DNA from: an uncultured Clostridia bacterium
GTDB taxonomy: Bacteria > Bacillota > Clostridia > Peptostreptococcales > Acidaminobacteraceae
Direction of reading: 5' to 3'
Length of the DNA: 6,619 bases
Assembly (NCBI GenBank): GCA_937880545.1
Contig: CALFKA010000087.1
Span: 1 to 6,619, forward strand
The translations under genes were made by a program, and so were the position numbers. The notes below the pieces were generated by a model that worked only from the letters and a program-made list of their open reading frames with translations, was not told the origin of the DNA and searched no databases. Below, piece after piece: positions 1 to 6,193 of this stretch (within the stretch, counting starts at the first letter, position 1; the number at the start of each line of letters is the position of its first letter).

Positions 1-47
1 ACGAGATCGTGATGTGACTGGAGTTCAGACGTGTGCTCTTCCGATCT
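1..47. other. Illumina TruSeq index-1 adapter (left contig end)
   Basis: This is not biological sequence. It matches the Illumina multiplexing PCR primer and read-2 adapter: the tail of the P7 region, index CGTGAT (index 1, ATCACG on the other strand), then the read-2 priming site ending in GCTCTTCCGATCT at 47. It is an exact inverted copy of the right end (6570-6616), so both contig ends carry the same untrimmed adapter. The match to the known oligo is from memory but runs the full length. It supplies a false GTG start (33-35) and the residues MLFRS to the first reading frame. Confidence 0.97.
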
Positions 48-1760
48 GTGGCCACGATGCGTCGGTTAGGAGCAAAGGGCATTGTCCTGAGTGGACGTCC
101 TTATCACCTCGATCCCGAAATTCATCACGGGGTTCCCGAGATGATTCATGCTTTAGGCCTTGCGGTGTTTACAGAGGACAGCCTTGATCACTTGACACCG
201 ATTGAAAGACCACTTCGCGTCGTTGATCAATGGGTCTACCACTCAAGGCTCTACCGAGCGGCCAGCTTTGTCTCTAAGCAAAATGATATGGAACTTGTTC
301 AGCTCGTGTCCTTCGGCTGTGGACTCGACGCCGTCACATCTGATCAGGTACAAGAGATCCTGGCCAGAACCGGTAAGATCTACACTCAGTTAAAGATTGA
401 TGAGATCAGCAATCTCGGCGCTCTGCGTATACGCATCCGCTCTCTTCTTGCGGCAATGGATGCAAGAGAAGAGAAGGGCTTTAAAATCCACGCCCCTCTT
501 CCGCTTCCTGAAAAAGCTGTCTTTACAAAAGAGATGAAGAAGACGCACACGATCCTCTGCCCCCAGATGTCGCCGATACACTTTACGATGCTCGAAGCGG
601 CGATGGAGAGCGGAGGCTACAATGTCGTGGTTCTGCCGGACACGGATAAAAAAGCGATCGATGTGGGCCTTCGCTATGTCCACAATGACGCCTGTTATCC
701 CTCAATTATCACCATCGGCCAGATTATGAAAGCGCTACGGAGCGGCGAGTATGATCTCGATACCACTGCTGTCATGATCTCTCAGACCGGGGGAGGTTGT
801 CGTGCCACGAACTACATCGCTTTCATCAAAAAGGCACTCAAAGATGCGGGCATGGAGCACGTGCCGATTCTCTCGGCAAATGTTTTGGGAATGGAAAAAC
901 AGCCCGGCTTCAATATCAATATCAAGACACTGGTGCGCATGATCCATGCGACACTTTATGGTGACCTGATGATGCGTCTGTTGTACCGTGTACGACCCTA
1001 TGAGGTCGAAGTGGGCAGTGCAAATGCGCTCCACCAGTATTGGGAGAAACGCCTGGTAGAAGAACTCCGAAGAGGCGGTTATCACTTTAAGAATAATGTG
1101 GAGGCGATCGTCAAGGACTTTGATGAGCTTCCGATCTACGAAGACATTCAAAAGCCCAGGGTAGGTGTCGTGGGAGAGATCCTCGTCAAGTACCACCCGA
1201 CGGCCAACAATAATGTCGTAGATCTATTAGAGAGTGAAGGAGCAGAAGCTGTTGTGCCGGACCTGACCGACTTCCTCCTGTATTCCGCTTATAACGGTAA
1301 TTTCCGTTATGAGAAACTCTCCGGAAGCTTTAAAGCGAAAGCTATTGGAAATCTCTCGATTGCCGCCATTGAATACATGCGCAAAGACATGAAGCATGCT
1401 CTGAAAAACAGTAAGAGATTCCATCCGCCCAAACCCATCGATGTGCTCGCCAAAGGAGCGAAGAAACTGCTGCCCTTAGGCCACCAGACAGGGGAGGGGT
1501 GGTTCCTGACGGCTGAGATGATTGACCTTCTGGAAGAGGGCGTTCCCAACATTCTCTGTCTGCAACCATTTGCGTGTTTACCCAATCACATTACAGGGAA
1601 AGGAATGATCAAAGGACTCAATAAATTGTATCCTACGAGCAATATCTTCCCGATTGACTACGACCCCGGCGCCAGTGAAGTCAACCAGCTAAACCGCATC
1701 AAACTGATGCTCTCTGCTGCTCAGAGAAATCTAAGAAAATCAACACAAAGAGGTAACTGA
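48..1760 (+). CDS. 2-hydroxyacyl-CoA dehydratase activase-related protein, C-terminal part (5' end missing)
   Basis: The 570 visible residues match the C-terminal portion of the roughly 1,400-residue anaerobe proteins that carry BadF/BadG-type ATPase domains, a DUF2229 region and a dehydratase-like tail. Relatives activate 2-hydroxyacyl-CoA dehydratases by ATP-driven electron transfer through an iron-sulfur cluster; the exact role of the giant form is not settled. Visible signatures, counting V at 48 as residue 1, are GRPYHLDPEIHHG (17-29), FGCG (89-92), LCPQMSP (170-176), HNDACYPS (212-219), a glycine-rich GGGCRATNY (248-256) and LQPFACLPNHITGKG (505-519). The cysteines at 91, 171, 216, 251, 504 and 510 are plausible cluster ligands by inference. 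The N-terminal ATPase domains lie off the contig. The reading frame is open across the junction at 47/48, but the upstream GTG is adapter, so no real start is present. The frame is intact to a TGA that overlaps the lplA start by one base. It heads a four-gene operon in this window. Confidence 0.88.
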   Translation: MATMRRLGAKGIVLSGRPYHLDPEIHHGVPEMIHALGLAVFTEDSLDHLTPIERPLRVVDQWVYHSRLYRAASFVSKQNDMELVQLVSFGCGLDAVTSDQVQEILARTGKIYTQLKIDEISNLGALRIRIRSLLAAMDAREEKGFKIHAPLPLPEKAVFTKEMKKTHTILCPQMSPIHFTMLEAAMESGGYNVVVLPDTDKKAIDVGLRYVHNDACYPSIITIGQIMKALRSGEYDLDTTAVMISQTGGGCRATNYIAFIKKALKDAGMEHVPILSANVLGMEKQPGFNINIKTLVRMIHATLYGDLMMRLLYRVRPYEVEVGSANALHQYWEKRLVEELRRGGYHFKNNVEAIVKDFDELPIYEDIQKPRVGVVGEILVKYHPTANNNVVDLLESEGAEAVVPDLTDFLLYSAYNGNFRYEKLSGSFKAKAIGNLSIAAIEYMRKDMKHALKNSKRFHPPKPIDVLAKGAKKLLPLGHQTGEGWFLTAEMIDLLEEGVPNILCLQPFACLPNHITGKGMIKGLNKLYPTSNIFPIDYDPGASEVNQLNRIKLMLSAAQRNLRKSTQRGN

Positions 1761-2764
1761 TGAAATACATCCGCAATGAATCGACCGACCCTGCCTACAA
1801 TCTCGCATTTGAAGAATGGGTACTGGAGACACTCCGCGATGATGACTATGTCCTTCTTTGGCGAAACGATCACGCCATTATTGTCGGAAGAAACCAGAAC
1901 ACGGCGGCCGAGATCAATGCGCGCTATGTAGAAGACCAAGGCATCCGTGTCATCCGCCGCGAAACTGGCGGGGGTGCTGTTTACCACGACCTTGGAAACC
2001 TAAATTTCTCCATCATTTCCGATGCGCAGGAGCTAAAGGAACTCGACTTTGCACTCTTTACACTCCCCGTCATGGAGGCACTCAAAGAGCTCGGCATCGA
2101 AGCCACACTCTCCGGGCGAAATGATATGACGATTGATGACAAGAAGTTCTCGGGTATCGCACAGCGCATGAGTAAAGGCCGAGTTCTCAACCACGGCACG
2201 ATTCTCTTTGACACAGATCTCACCGTCCTGGGCGCTTCGCTCAATCCCAAAAAAGAAAAAATCCAGTCAAAAGGTGTCCGCTCCGTGGCAGCGCGCGTCA
2301 CCAATATCCGCCCCTACATGAAAGAGGAGGCAGATATCCTGACCTTCCGCGACTTACTGCTGGAAGCGATGTTCAAACGACAAGGCGGAGTAGAAGAAAG
2401 AATTCTCACGACAGAAGAGTTGGAACAGATTCAAAAGCTCCGAGATGAAAAGTACGCCACCAAAGAGTGGAACTACGGTCGATCTCCCGCAGCTCAGATT
2501 CAAAATTATAAGTATTTTCCGGGGACCGGTGGGCTCGAAGTCCGTGCAGTCGTTGAAAACAATGTCTTAAAGGAAGTCTATTTCTTTGGAGATTTCTTTG
2601 CGCCCGAACGTAAAGAAGTGTTAGAAGAACTATTGGCTGACATTGATTTTCAACCAAGTGCAGTACTTGCCGCTCTGAAGGGAATTGATATCACCCGATA
2701 TCTTGGTAAAATAGAAAAAGAGGATCTATTGGATCTATTGTTTGAAGAACGCAGAGAGGAGTAG
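1760..2764 (+). CDS. lplA: Lipoate-protein ligase A
   Basis: This cytoplasmic enzyme activates free lipoate with ATP to lipoyl-AMP and attaches it to the lysine of lipoyl domains, such as the E2 subunits of 2-oxoacid dehydrogenases and the glycine-cleavage H protein. It has 334 residues, the usual full length for LplA/LplJ. Visible family motifs are RRETGGGAVYHD (66-77, the lipoate/ATP loop), NLNFS (80-84), GRNDMTIDDKKFSG (119-132, with K129 at the conserved ligase lysine), and HGTILF (145-150). The C-terminal accessory domain spans about 225-330, so this is a complete ligase and not an octanoyltransferase. The start is ATG at 1760, inside the upstream TGA (TGATG), with a ribosome site AAAGAGG at 1747-1753, which implies translational coupling. 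The target lipoyl proteins are not in the window. A small in-frame 9-bp duplication lies near the C-terminus (2722-2739). Confidence 0.95.
   Translation: MKYIRNESTDPAYNLAFEEWVLETLRDDDYVLLWRNDHAIIVGRNQNTAAEINARYVEDQGIRVIRRETGGGAVYHDLGNLNFSIISDAQELKELDFALFTLPVMEALKELGIEATLSGRNDMTIDDKKFSGIAQRMSKGRVLNHGTILFDTDLTVLGASLNPKKEKIQSKGVRSVAARVTNIRPYMKEEADILTFRDLLLEAMFKRQGGVEERILTTEELEQIQKLRDEKYATKEWNYGRSPAAQIQNYKYFPGTGGLEVRAVVENNVLKEVYFFGDFFAPERKEVLEELLADIDFQPSAVLAALKGIDITRYLGKIEKEDLLDLLFEERREE
2722..2739 (+). repeat. Perfect tandem 9-bp duplication inside lplA
   Basis: GGATCTATT occurs twice in direct succession and adds an in-frame repeat, DLLDLL with identical codons, near the LplA C-terminus. The unit is a multiple of three, so the frame is kept. 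It looks like replication slippage in a tolerant helical tail. No regulatory role is suggested. Confidence 0.6.
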
Positions 2765-2766
2765 TC

Positions 2767-3288
2767 ATGAACAACATCCGATTGGAGCTCCTGAGTGAAG
2801 AGCATGCAGATGTGCTATTTCGCTTTGAAACGGACAATCGAGGAACGTTTGAAGACGAGAGCTTTTCAAGACACCCTTCTTACTACGAGAGAAATACTTT
2901 CCAAGAGATCTTGGAAGATCTGGTAGAAGAACAGGGTCAACAGCTACATGCCATGTATCTGGTCTTTAACGAGGAGGAGGAGCTGGTGGGACGCGTCAAC
3001 CTGATGAAGTTTGTGAGCGAACCTTTCCTCAAGGCTGAGATCGGCTATCTGATTGATCCGACACATCAATGCAAAGGATATGGCACGAAAGCCGTTCGTC
3101 TCCTACTGGAAAAAGCGAAGAATGTCTACGGGCTTCACCGCATTGAGTCAGGGACCTCTCCGGACAATGTCGCTGCCCAAAAAGTGCTTATGAGAAACGG
3201 CTTCCGACACGTAGGCACCTATGAGCAGTACATACGCGTGGGAGAACAGTGGGTAGATAGTTCCCTTTATGAGAAGGTCCTAGATTAG
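2767..3288 (+). CDS. GNAT-family N-acetyltransferase (RimJ/RimL-like)
   Basis: This 173-residue protein is a single GNAT domain, which transfers an acetyl group from acetyl-CoA to an amine. The acetyl-CoA pyrophosphate loop is Q101-x-x-G104-x-G106 (HQCKGYGTKAV), preceded by the beta strand LKAEIGYLIDP. The later NVAAQKVLMRNGF (134-146) is the typical N-x-x-A...GF segment of the RimJ/RimL and SpeG-like branch. The substrate cannot be read from sequence; protein N-termini, polyamines or antibiotics are all possible. The start is ATG at 2767, with a strong ribosome site AGAGAGGAG (2753-2761) overlapping the last codons of lplA, and a gap of only 2 bp, so it is co-transcribed. The C-terminus ends SSLYEKVLD, the usual end of the fold, so the domain appears complete. 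Confidence 0.88.
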   Translation: MNNIRLELLSEEHADVLFRFETDNRGTFEDESFSRHPSYYERNTFQEILEDLVEEQGQQLHAMYLVFNEEEELVGRVNLMKFVSEPFLKAEIGYLIDPTHQCKGYGTKAVRLLLEKAKNVYGLHRIESGTSPDNVAAQKVLMRNGFRHVGTYEQYIRVGEQWVDSSLYEKVLD

Positions 3289-3302
3289 AAAAGGATGACT
3301 TT

Positions 3303-3668
3303 ATGAAGAAGTCACTGATTTATATATCTTTGTTTTTACTTTTGGTTGCTGTCGCTCTTTTCTATTTCTACAGAGAGACAGATACATCGGTAGCAGAGAT
3401 TTTTATACGCGACATTCAGCGAGTGCCGGGAGAAGGGCAATTCGTTATCTCTGGCGATCTGGTATCAAGCGCAAAATCCTACAGAGGATACCGATTTAGG
3501 TCCGAAGGAGATACTCTCATTCTTAGTATCCGGAGCGGACTTGTCACCCCGTTCCATAAAAGTGGTAATTTTCAAATAAAGATTGATATCGGGCAAGGTG
3601 AGAAGGAAATCAAAAGAATTGTCATAGATTCCGCTGACAAAATAAGTCAAATCTACCCAAATCCTTAA
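3303..3668 (+). CDS. Small N-terminally membrane-anchored protein, unknown function
   Basis: I do not recognise this 121-residue protein. It begins MKKS, followed by one hydrophobic helix (about residues 4-23, ISLFLLLVAVALFYFY). This should act as an uncleaved signal anchor, because no lipobox or clear signal-peptidase site follows. The remaining ~95 residues are hydrophilic and rich in alternating beta-strand pattern (AEIFIRDI, QFVISGDL, DTLILSIRSG, FQIKIDI, IKRIVIDS), which suggests a small extracytoplasmic beta domain. Ribosome site AAGGA (3291-3295) sits 7 bases before the ATG, and the gap to the GNAT gene is 14 bp. It is the last gene before the operon terminator. The ribosome site, operon position and intact frame make it a real gene; its link to lipoylation or dehydratase chemistry is unknown. 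Confidence 0.82.
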   Translation: MKKSLIYISLFLLLVAVALFYFYRETDTSVAEIFIRDIQRVPGEGQFVISGDLVSSAKSYRGYRFRSEGDTLILSIRSGLVTPFHKSGNFQIKIDIGQGEKEIKRIVIDSADKISQIYPNP

Positions 3669-3679
3669 TAACGCAATGC

Positions 3680-3714
3680 AACCCGCATGACTCGTACAAG
3701 AGTTTGCGGGTTTT
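3680..3714 (+). terminator. Rho-independent terminator of the plus-strand operon
   Basis: The stem AACCCGCA (3680-3687) pairs with TGCGGGTT (3705-3712), and an inner ACTC/GAGT helix (3690-3693 with 3700-3703) closes a six-base loop. TTTT follows at 3711-3714, then GATTT. It starts 11 bases after the stop of the last gene in the operon. Confidence 0.88.
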
Positions 3715-3777
3715 GATTTCCAGGGTTCGTGTAATCCATATTTTATGTATCTAGAAACAGGTCAGTAACAATAGGGT

Positions 3778-3812
3778 AAAAATATGCCCCATATGGCTGA
3801 CAACATATGGGG
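3778..3812 (-). terminator. Rho-independent terminator of the lexA unit
   Basis: A perfect 9-bp stem, CCCCATATG (3787-3795) with CATATGGGG (3804-3812), has an 8-base loop. Read on the minus strand it is followed after a few bases by ATTTTTA (complement of 3777-3783). It lies just past the lexA stop. With the plus-strand terminator at 3680-3714, it insulates the two convergent units. Confidence 0.82.
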
Positions 3813-3832
3813 ATCTATTCATTAAGTGAAGA

Positions 3833-4429
3833 TCAAAGGAAGCGGAAGACGCCGCGGACGGTTCCCAGGATCTTGACATCTCGGCTAAAGATAGGGGAGA
3901 AGGCGTCATTGGCGGGCTGGAGGCGGATGCCCTTGCTTTCACGATAATACGTTTTAACGGTTGCTTCATTTTCAAGGAGGGCTACGACGATCTCGCCGTC
4001 TTCTGCTATCTCGGTTTGTTCAACAAGCACAAAGTCGTGATCACAGATGCCTGCGTCTTTCATACTTTCGCCCTGTACCCGGAGCATAAAGTGCTCTCCA
4101 CGTCCAATGCGATCCTGTGGTACAGGAAAGCTTCCCTCAATGTTCTCCGTAGCCAATATGGGCTCGCCCGCCTGGATCCTTCCCAGAATGGGGACTTCGA
4201 CGACGGGGCTCTCAAAACTCTTCGTTAGGACAATCGATCGATTCGTATTGTCTTTTTTCTTCAGATATCCCTTGATTTCTAAATTGGATACATGAGTGTG
4301 AATGGTTGAGGTAGAACGTATGTTTAAACCCGCACAGATCTCACGGATTGAAGGGGAGTATCCATAAGAGCGGATAAAGTCTTCGATAAAGGAATAGACC
4401 ATCTGCTGTTTTGCCGTCAGTTTTTTCAT
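3833..4429 (-). CDS. lexA: LexA repressor (SOS regulator, self-cleaving)
   Basis: LexA represses DNA-damage genes and cleaves itself when stimulated by RecA filaments. From the ATG at 4429 it has 198 residues, close to the 200-205 of typical LexA. The N-terminal winged helix-turn-helix (1-65) opens KKLTAKQQMVYSFIEDFI and contains SIREICAGLNIRSTSTIHTHV (28-48). The C-terminal S24 peptidase domain has the scissile bond A87-G88 (GRIQAGEP), the nucleophile S122 (QGESMKDAGI) and the general base K159 (NEATVKTYY), all intact, so it should be cleavable. The frame extends upstream to a TTG at 4468, but that lies upstream of the -10. GGAGG (4435-4439) fits ATG 4429 at 5 bases better than ATG 4432 at 2. 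It lies 44 bp downstream of the recombinase gene and has its own promoter with an SOS box, so it is probably autoregulated. Confidence 0.97.
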   Translation of the reverse strand: MKKLTAKQQMVYSFIEDFIRSYGYSPSIREICAGLNIRSTSTIHTHVSNLEIKGYLKKKDNTNRSIVLTKSFESPVVEVPILGRIQAGEPILATENIEGSFPVPQDRIGRGEHFMLRVQGESMKDAGICDHDFVLVEQTEIAEDGEIVVALLENEATVKTYYRESKGIRLQPANDAFSPIFSRDVKILGTVRGVFRFL

Positions 4430-4434
4430 CATAG

Positions 4435-4439
4435 CCTCC
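4435..4439 (-). promoter_or_regulatory. Ribosome binding site deciding the lexA start
   Basis: GGAGG on the minus strand lies 5 bases before ATG 4429 and only 2 before the adjacent ATG 4432. It selects MKKLTAKQQ as the N-terminus and excludes the 13-residue extension to the TTG at 4468. Confidence 0.85.
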
Positions 4440-4447
4440 GTGACATT

Positions 4448-4476
4448 AGTATACAACAAATCGACCAAACGTTCTA
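4448..4476 (-). promoter_or_regulatory. lexA promoter
   Basis: On the minus strand a -10 TATACT (4448-4453; 5 of 6 to TATAAT) is preceded by a 17-base spacer and a weak -35 TAGAAC (4471-4476; 3 of 6). Transcription would start near 4441, just before the ribosome site. The -35 includes the recombinase stop codon, so lexA can be transcribed independently as well as by readthrough. A weak -35 is plausible for a repressor-controlled promoter. No experimental support is available. Confidence 0.65.
4462..4475. promoter_or_regulatory. LexA operator (SOS box) for lexA autoregulation
   Basis: CGACCAAACGTTCT on the plus strand matches 12 of 14 positions of the Firmicute SOS box CGAACRNRYGTTYG. The mismatches are one base in the left half-site and the last base. 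It overlaps the -35 and spacer of the lexA promoter, the expected place for a repressor to block RNA polymerase. It also spans the stop codon of the recombinase gene. I saw no second SOS box in the window. Confidence 0.75.
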
Positions 4477-5574
4477 CTCGGGATCGAATTCCTGGATAAT
4501 CTGCTCCCTAGCATCTTTTCTATGTGCTGCGTACAGTTGTGTTGTTGTGACATTGTCGTGATCGAGAAGTTCCTGGACATCAAAGATGCTATACCCACGC
4601 TCTATAAGTGTGCTCGCTGCGGTAGCTCGTAGCTTATGGGGGCTGTAGCCGTCTCTACGAGATGTCTCCATAGCGATGGAGGTGTACTTCTTAACCAGAT
4701 CACGGATGGCTCTTTCCGTAATCCGCTTTCCCTGCAGAGAGAGAAACAATGCATCTTCTGTAGAAAAGGCAGGTCGCTCCAGATCCATATATTCTGTCAG
4801 AGCATGATAAATAGTCTGGTTGATCGGCATAACGGACTCTTTGTCTCTTTTGCGGAAGATTGTAAACTCCATCCTGCGGAAATGAAAGCTGTCTACATCG
4901 AGATTGGCTAATTCTTTTAGTCGCAGACCATAGGTTAAAAACAAGAGAATGATCGCACGGTCACGGAGCTTTGTTTTCTCCCAATAGATGCGCTCACGAT
5001 CAGTAAGTCCTTCGCCTGTCGAGACAGCGTGGAGCAGCGAGCGAATTTCCTCTTCATAGAGGCGCTTGATAGCATCCGGTTCCTTTCTCGGCAGTTTAAT
5101 AGGGTTAAAACCTGTCGTGATATCAGTAGGGAGTTGTTCATTGCGAAACAGAAACTGGAATAGGGAAGTGAGAGAGGATTTCTTTCTTGAAAGTGCACGG
5201 TTGGAGTTCTCGAACACTTGGACCCTTCCGTCCTCATCTTCTTTATAGTACCTGCGGCAGTAATCACCCAGAAAATAGTTGATATCACGGGCTTTCAGGG
5301 AGGCTAACTCCTCTGTTGAGATCGCTTTCAGTTCCTTTGCTTTTGTCACATCGGTCTCTTGGATCAGATACTCTAGGAAGAATTTGATGTCATTAAAATA
5401 GGCATCATGTGTTGAAAGGGATACGGAGCCACGTAAAAAGATACTGTAATCACGCAAAAACGAAGGAAATTCACGCTCCATAGCGCGGATTTGCCGGTCC
5501 ATCTTTGCCTGTTGTTTCACAATGTAATCGGTCCTATTTGTCTTATTATTAACATTCAATGGATTGAAGCTCAC
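4474..5574 (-). CDS. Tyrosine recombinase (Xer/XerS-like integrase)
   Basis: This 366-residue site-specific recombinase breaks and rejoins DNA through a 3'-phosphotyrosine. The core-binding SAM-like domain spans about 35-145 and the catalytic domain 170-360. All active-site residues are visible: R218 (YGLRLKEL), K242 (FRKRDKE), H313 and R316 (HKLR), H339 (LLDHDN) and the nucleophile Y348 (TTTQLYAAH). Its length exceeds the ~300 of XerC/XerD and resembles the longer single-recombinase XerS type (~356), with an extended N-terminus and a loop at about 105-127. A role in chromosome dimer resolution is an inference; a decayed mobile-element integrase is the alternative, but no phage or conjugation genes are nearby. 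The GTG start at 5574 overlaps the DUF2284 gene by 26 bp and has only a weak AGAAAG upstream. ATG at 5502 (residue 25) after AGG is a possible alternative. lexA follows 44 bp downstream. Confidence 0.92.
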   Translation of the reverse strand: MSFNPLNVNNKTNRTDYIVKQQAKMDRQIRAMEREFPSFLRDYSIFLRGSVSLSTHDAYFNDIKFFLEYLIQETDVTKAKELKAISTEELASLKARDINYFLGDYCRRYYKEDEDGRVQVFENSNRALSRKKSSLTSLFQFLFRNEQLPTDITTGFNPIKLPRKEPDAIKRLYEEEIRSLLHAVSTGEGLTDRERIYWEKTKLRDRAIILLFLTYGLRLKELANLDVDSFHFRRMEFTIFRKRDKESVMPINQTIYHALTEYMDLERPAFSTEDALFLSLQGKRITERAIRDLVKKYTSIAMETSRRDGYSPHKLRATAASTLIERGYSIFDVQELLDHDNVTTTQLYAAHRKDAREQIIQEFDPE

Positions 5575-6097
5575 TTTCTAATTCTACTAGGCGTATGGGA
5601 TCAGGGGCATCCTTCAGGAGGAAGCCGTAGACAAAGGTCATCTGGTCATCCTGAAAGATCAGTGGCGTATCAAAGAAGAACTGCAGCATCCGATTGATAT
5701 CTACACCTAGGCTTTCTAGTGAGTATCTGCGAATACTTGGCTGGAGACACTCCTGGGCATCCAGCGCTGAGCAATCATCGCTACAGTTATAACAGCATCC
5801 CGGCAGGAGTGTTTCACCGTGTAGGCGTCGCTCAAATTCCATCAAAACGGGATCGATGTACTCACGGCAATCATAGAAAGTTTCCAGCGGATCAGCGCCT
5901 GGGGTCAATGGGAGTGTTTGCATGAACAAGAGTACGTAAGGATAGCGTTGCAGATAATGCGCTGTAGAGAACTCGTGCTCAGGACAACTGAAATTTGCTT
6001 CGTAGTTCGGACAGCTCTGACAATACAGCAGAACTTCATCAGGGCGGTAAGCCGCTTCTAACAGCGATTGTGTGCTGATTCGGCGTTTGTGTATCAT
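5549..6097 (-). CDS. Cysteine-rich DUF2284-type putative metal-binding protein
   Basis: From the ATG at 6097 it has 182 residues, about the usual size for DUF2284 proteins, which are annotated only as predicted metal-binding. Cysteine groups are C26-x2-C29...C38 (YCQSCPNYEANFSCPEHEF), C77, C101-C102-x2-C105-x3-C109 (GCCYNCSDDC) and C117. The segment IRRYSLESLGVDINRML (122-138) corresponds to the family's conserved Sme-x-x-GiDv stretch. The cysteines suggest an iron-sulfur cluster or zinc site, but the function is unknown. The frame extends to ATG 6127, but that codon lies in the promoter spacer, whereas GGAGG at 6102-6106 precedes ATG 6097. The 3' end overlaps the recombinase start by 26 bp, so the two are co-transcribed and probably translationally coupled. 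The family call is by motif memory and would need a profile search. Confidence 0.8.
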   Translation of the reverse strand: MIHKRRISTQSLLEAAYRPDEVLLYCQSCPNYEANFSCPEHEFSTAHYLQRYPYVLLFMQTLPLTPGADPLETFYDCREYIDPVLMEFERRLHGETLLPGCCYNCSDDCSALDAQECLQPSIRRYSLESLGVDINRMLQFFFDTPLIFQDDQMTFVYGFLLKDAPDPIRLVELESELQSIEC

Positions 6098-6101
6098 AAC
6101 C

Positions 6102-6106
6102 CCTCC
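6102..6106 (-). promoter_or_regulatory. Ribosome binding site deciding the DUF2284 gene start
   Basis: GGAGG (within GGAGGGG, 6100-6106) on the minus strand lies 4 bases before ATG 6097. The in-frame ATG at 6127 has no comparable site, which selects MIHKRRIST as the N-terminus. Confidence 0.8.
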
Positions 6107-6118
6107 ATCTATTCCCAA

Positions 6119-6147
6119 AATATACATTTAAGGAATAGTTTATTCAA
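6119..6147 (-). promoter_or_regulatory. Sigma-A-type promoter of the DUF2284-recombinase unit
   Basis: On the minus strand the -35 TTGAAT (6142-6147; 4 of 6) and -10 TATATT (6119-6124; 5 of 6) are separated by exactly 17 bases. The start of transcription would fall near 6112, leaving a leader of about 15 bases with the GGAGGGG site. It sits just after the terminator of the preceding minus-strand gene. Confidence 0.72.
6133..6145. promoter_or_regulatory. Perfect 13-bp palindrome in the promoter spacer (possible operator)
   Basis: GAATA-GTT-TATTC is a perfect inverted repeat of 5-bp arms around 3 bases, lying inside the spacer and -35 of the DUF2284-recombinase promoter. Its place fits a repressor site. 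It does not match the SOS box. An AT-rich palindrome this short can arise by chance. Confidence 0.35.
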
Positions 6148-6193
6148 TCTTAACATATCTCTTCCCATTCAGACAAGAGTATTCATTCGTAAA

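Noticed and set aside
291..300. GAACTTGTTC as an SOS half-site pair
   Set aside because: The half-sites are separated by 2 bases instead of 4, and it lies within conserved coding sequence.
735..1196. 153-codon minus-strand open frame opposite the dehydratase activase gene
   Set aside because: It lies wholly inside a well-recognised conserved coding region on the other strand and has no recognisable domain.
1981..2304. 107-codon minus-strand open frame opposite lplA
   Set aside because: It is an antisense shadow of the most conserved part of lplA, with no family resemblance.
4430..4468. Longer lexA N-terminus from the TTG at 4468
   Set aside because: The extension contains the likely -10 and the ribosome site, and LexA homology begins at MKKLTAKQQ (4429).
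5214..5223. GTTCTCGAAC palindrome in the recombinase gene
   Set aside because: It has the wrong half-site order and spacing for an SOS box, and it is internal to a coding region with no promoter nearby.
4474..5574. Recombinase as evidence of an integrated phage or mobile island
   Set aside because: No attachment-site repeats, excisionase, phage or conjugation genes are nearby; the neighbours are DUF2284 and lexA, which look chromosomal.
6098..6127. Longer DUF2284 protein N-terminus from ATG 6127
   Set aside because: That codon lies within the promoter spacer upstream of the predicted transcript start; GGAGG fits ATG 6097.
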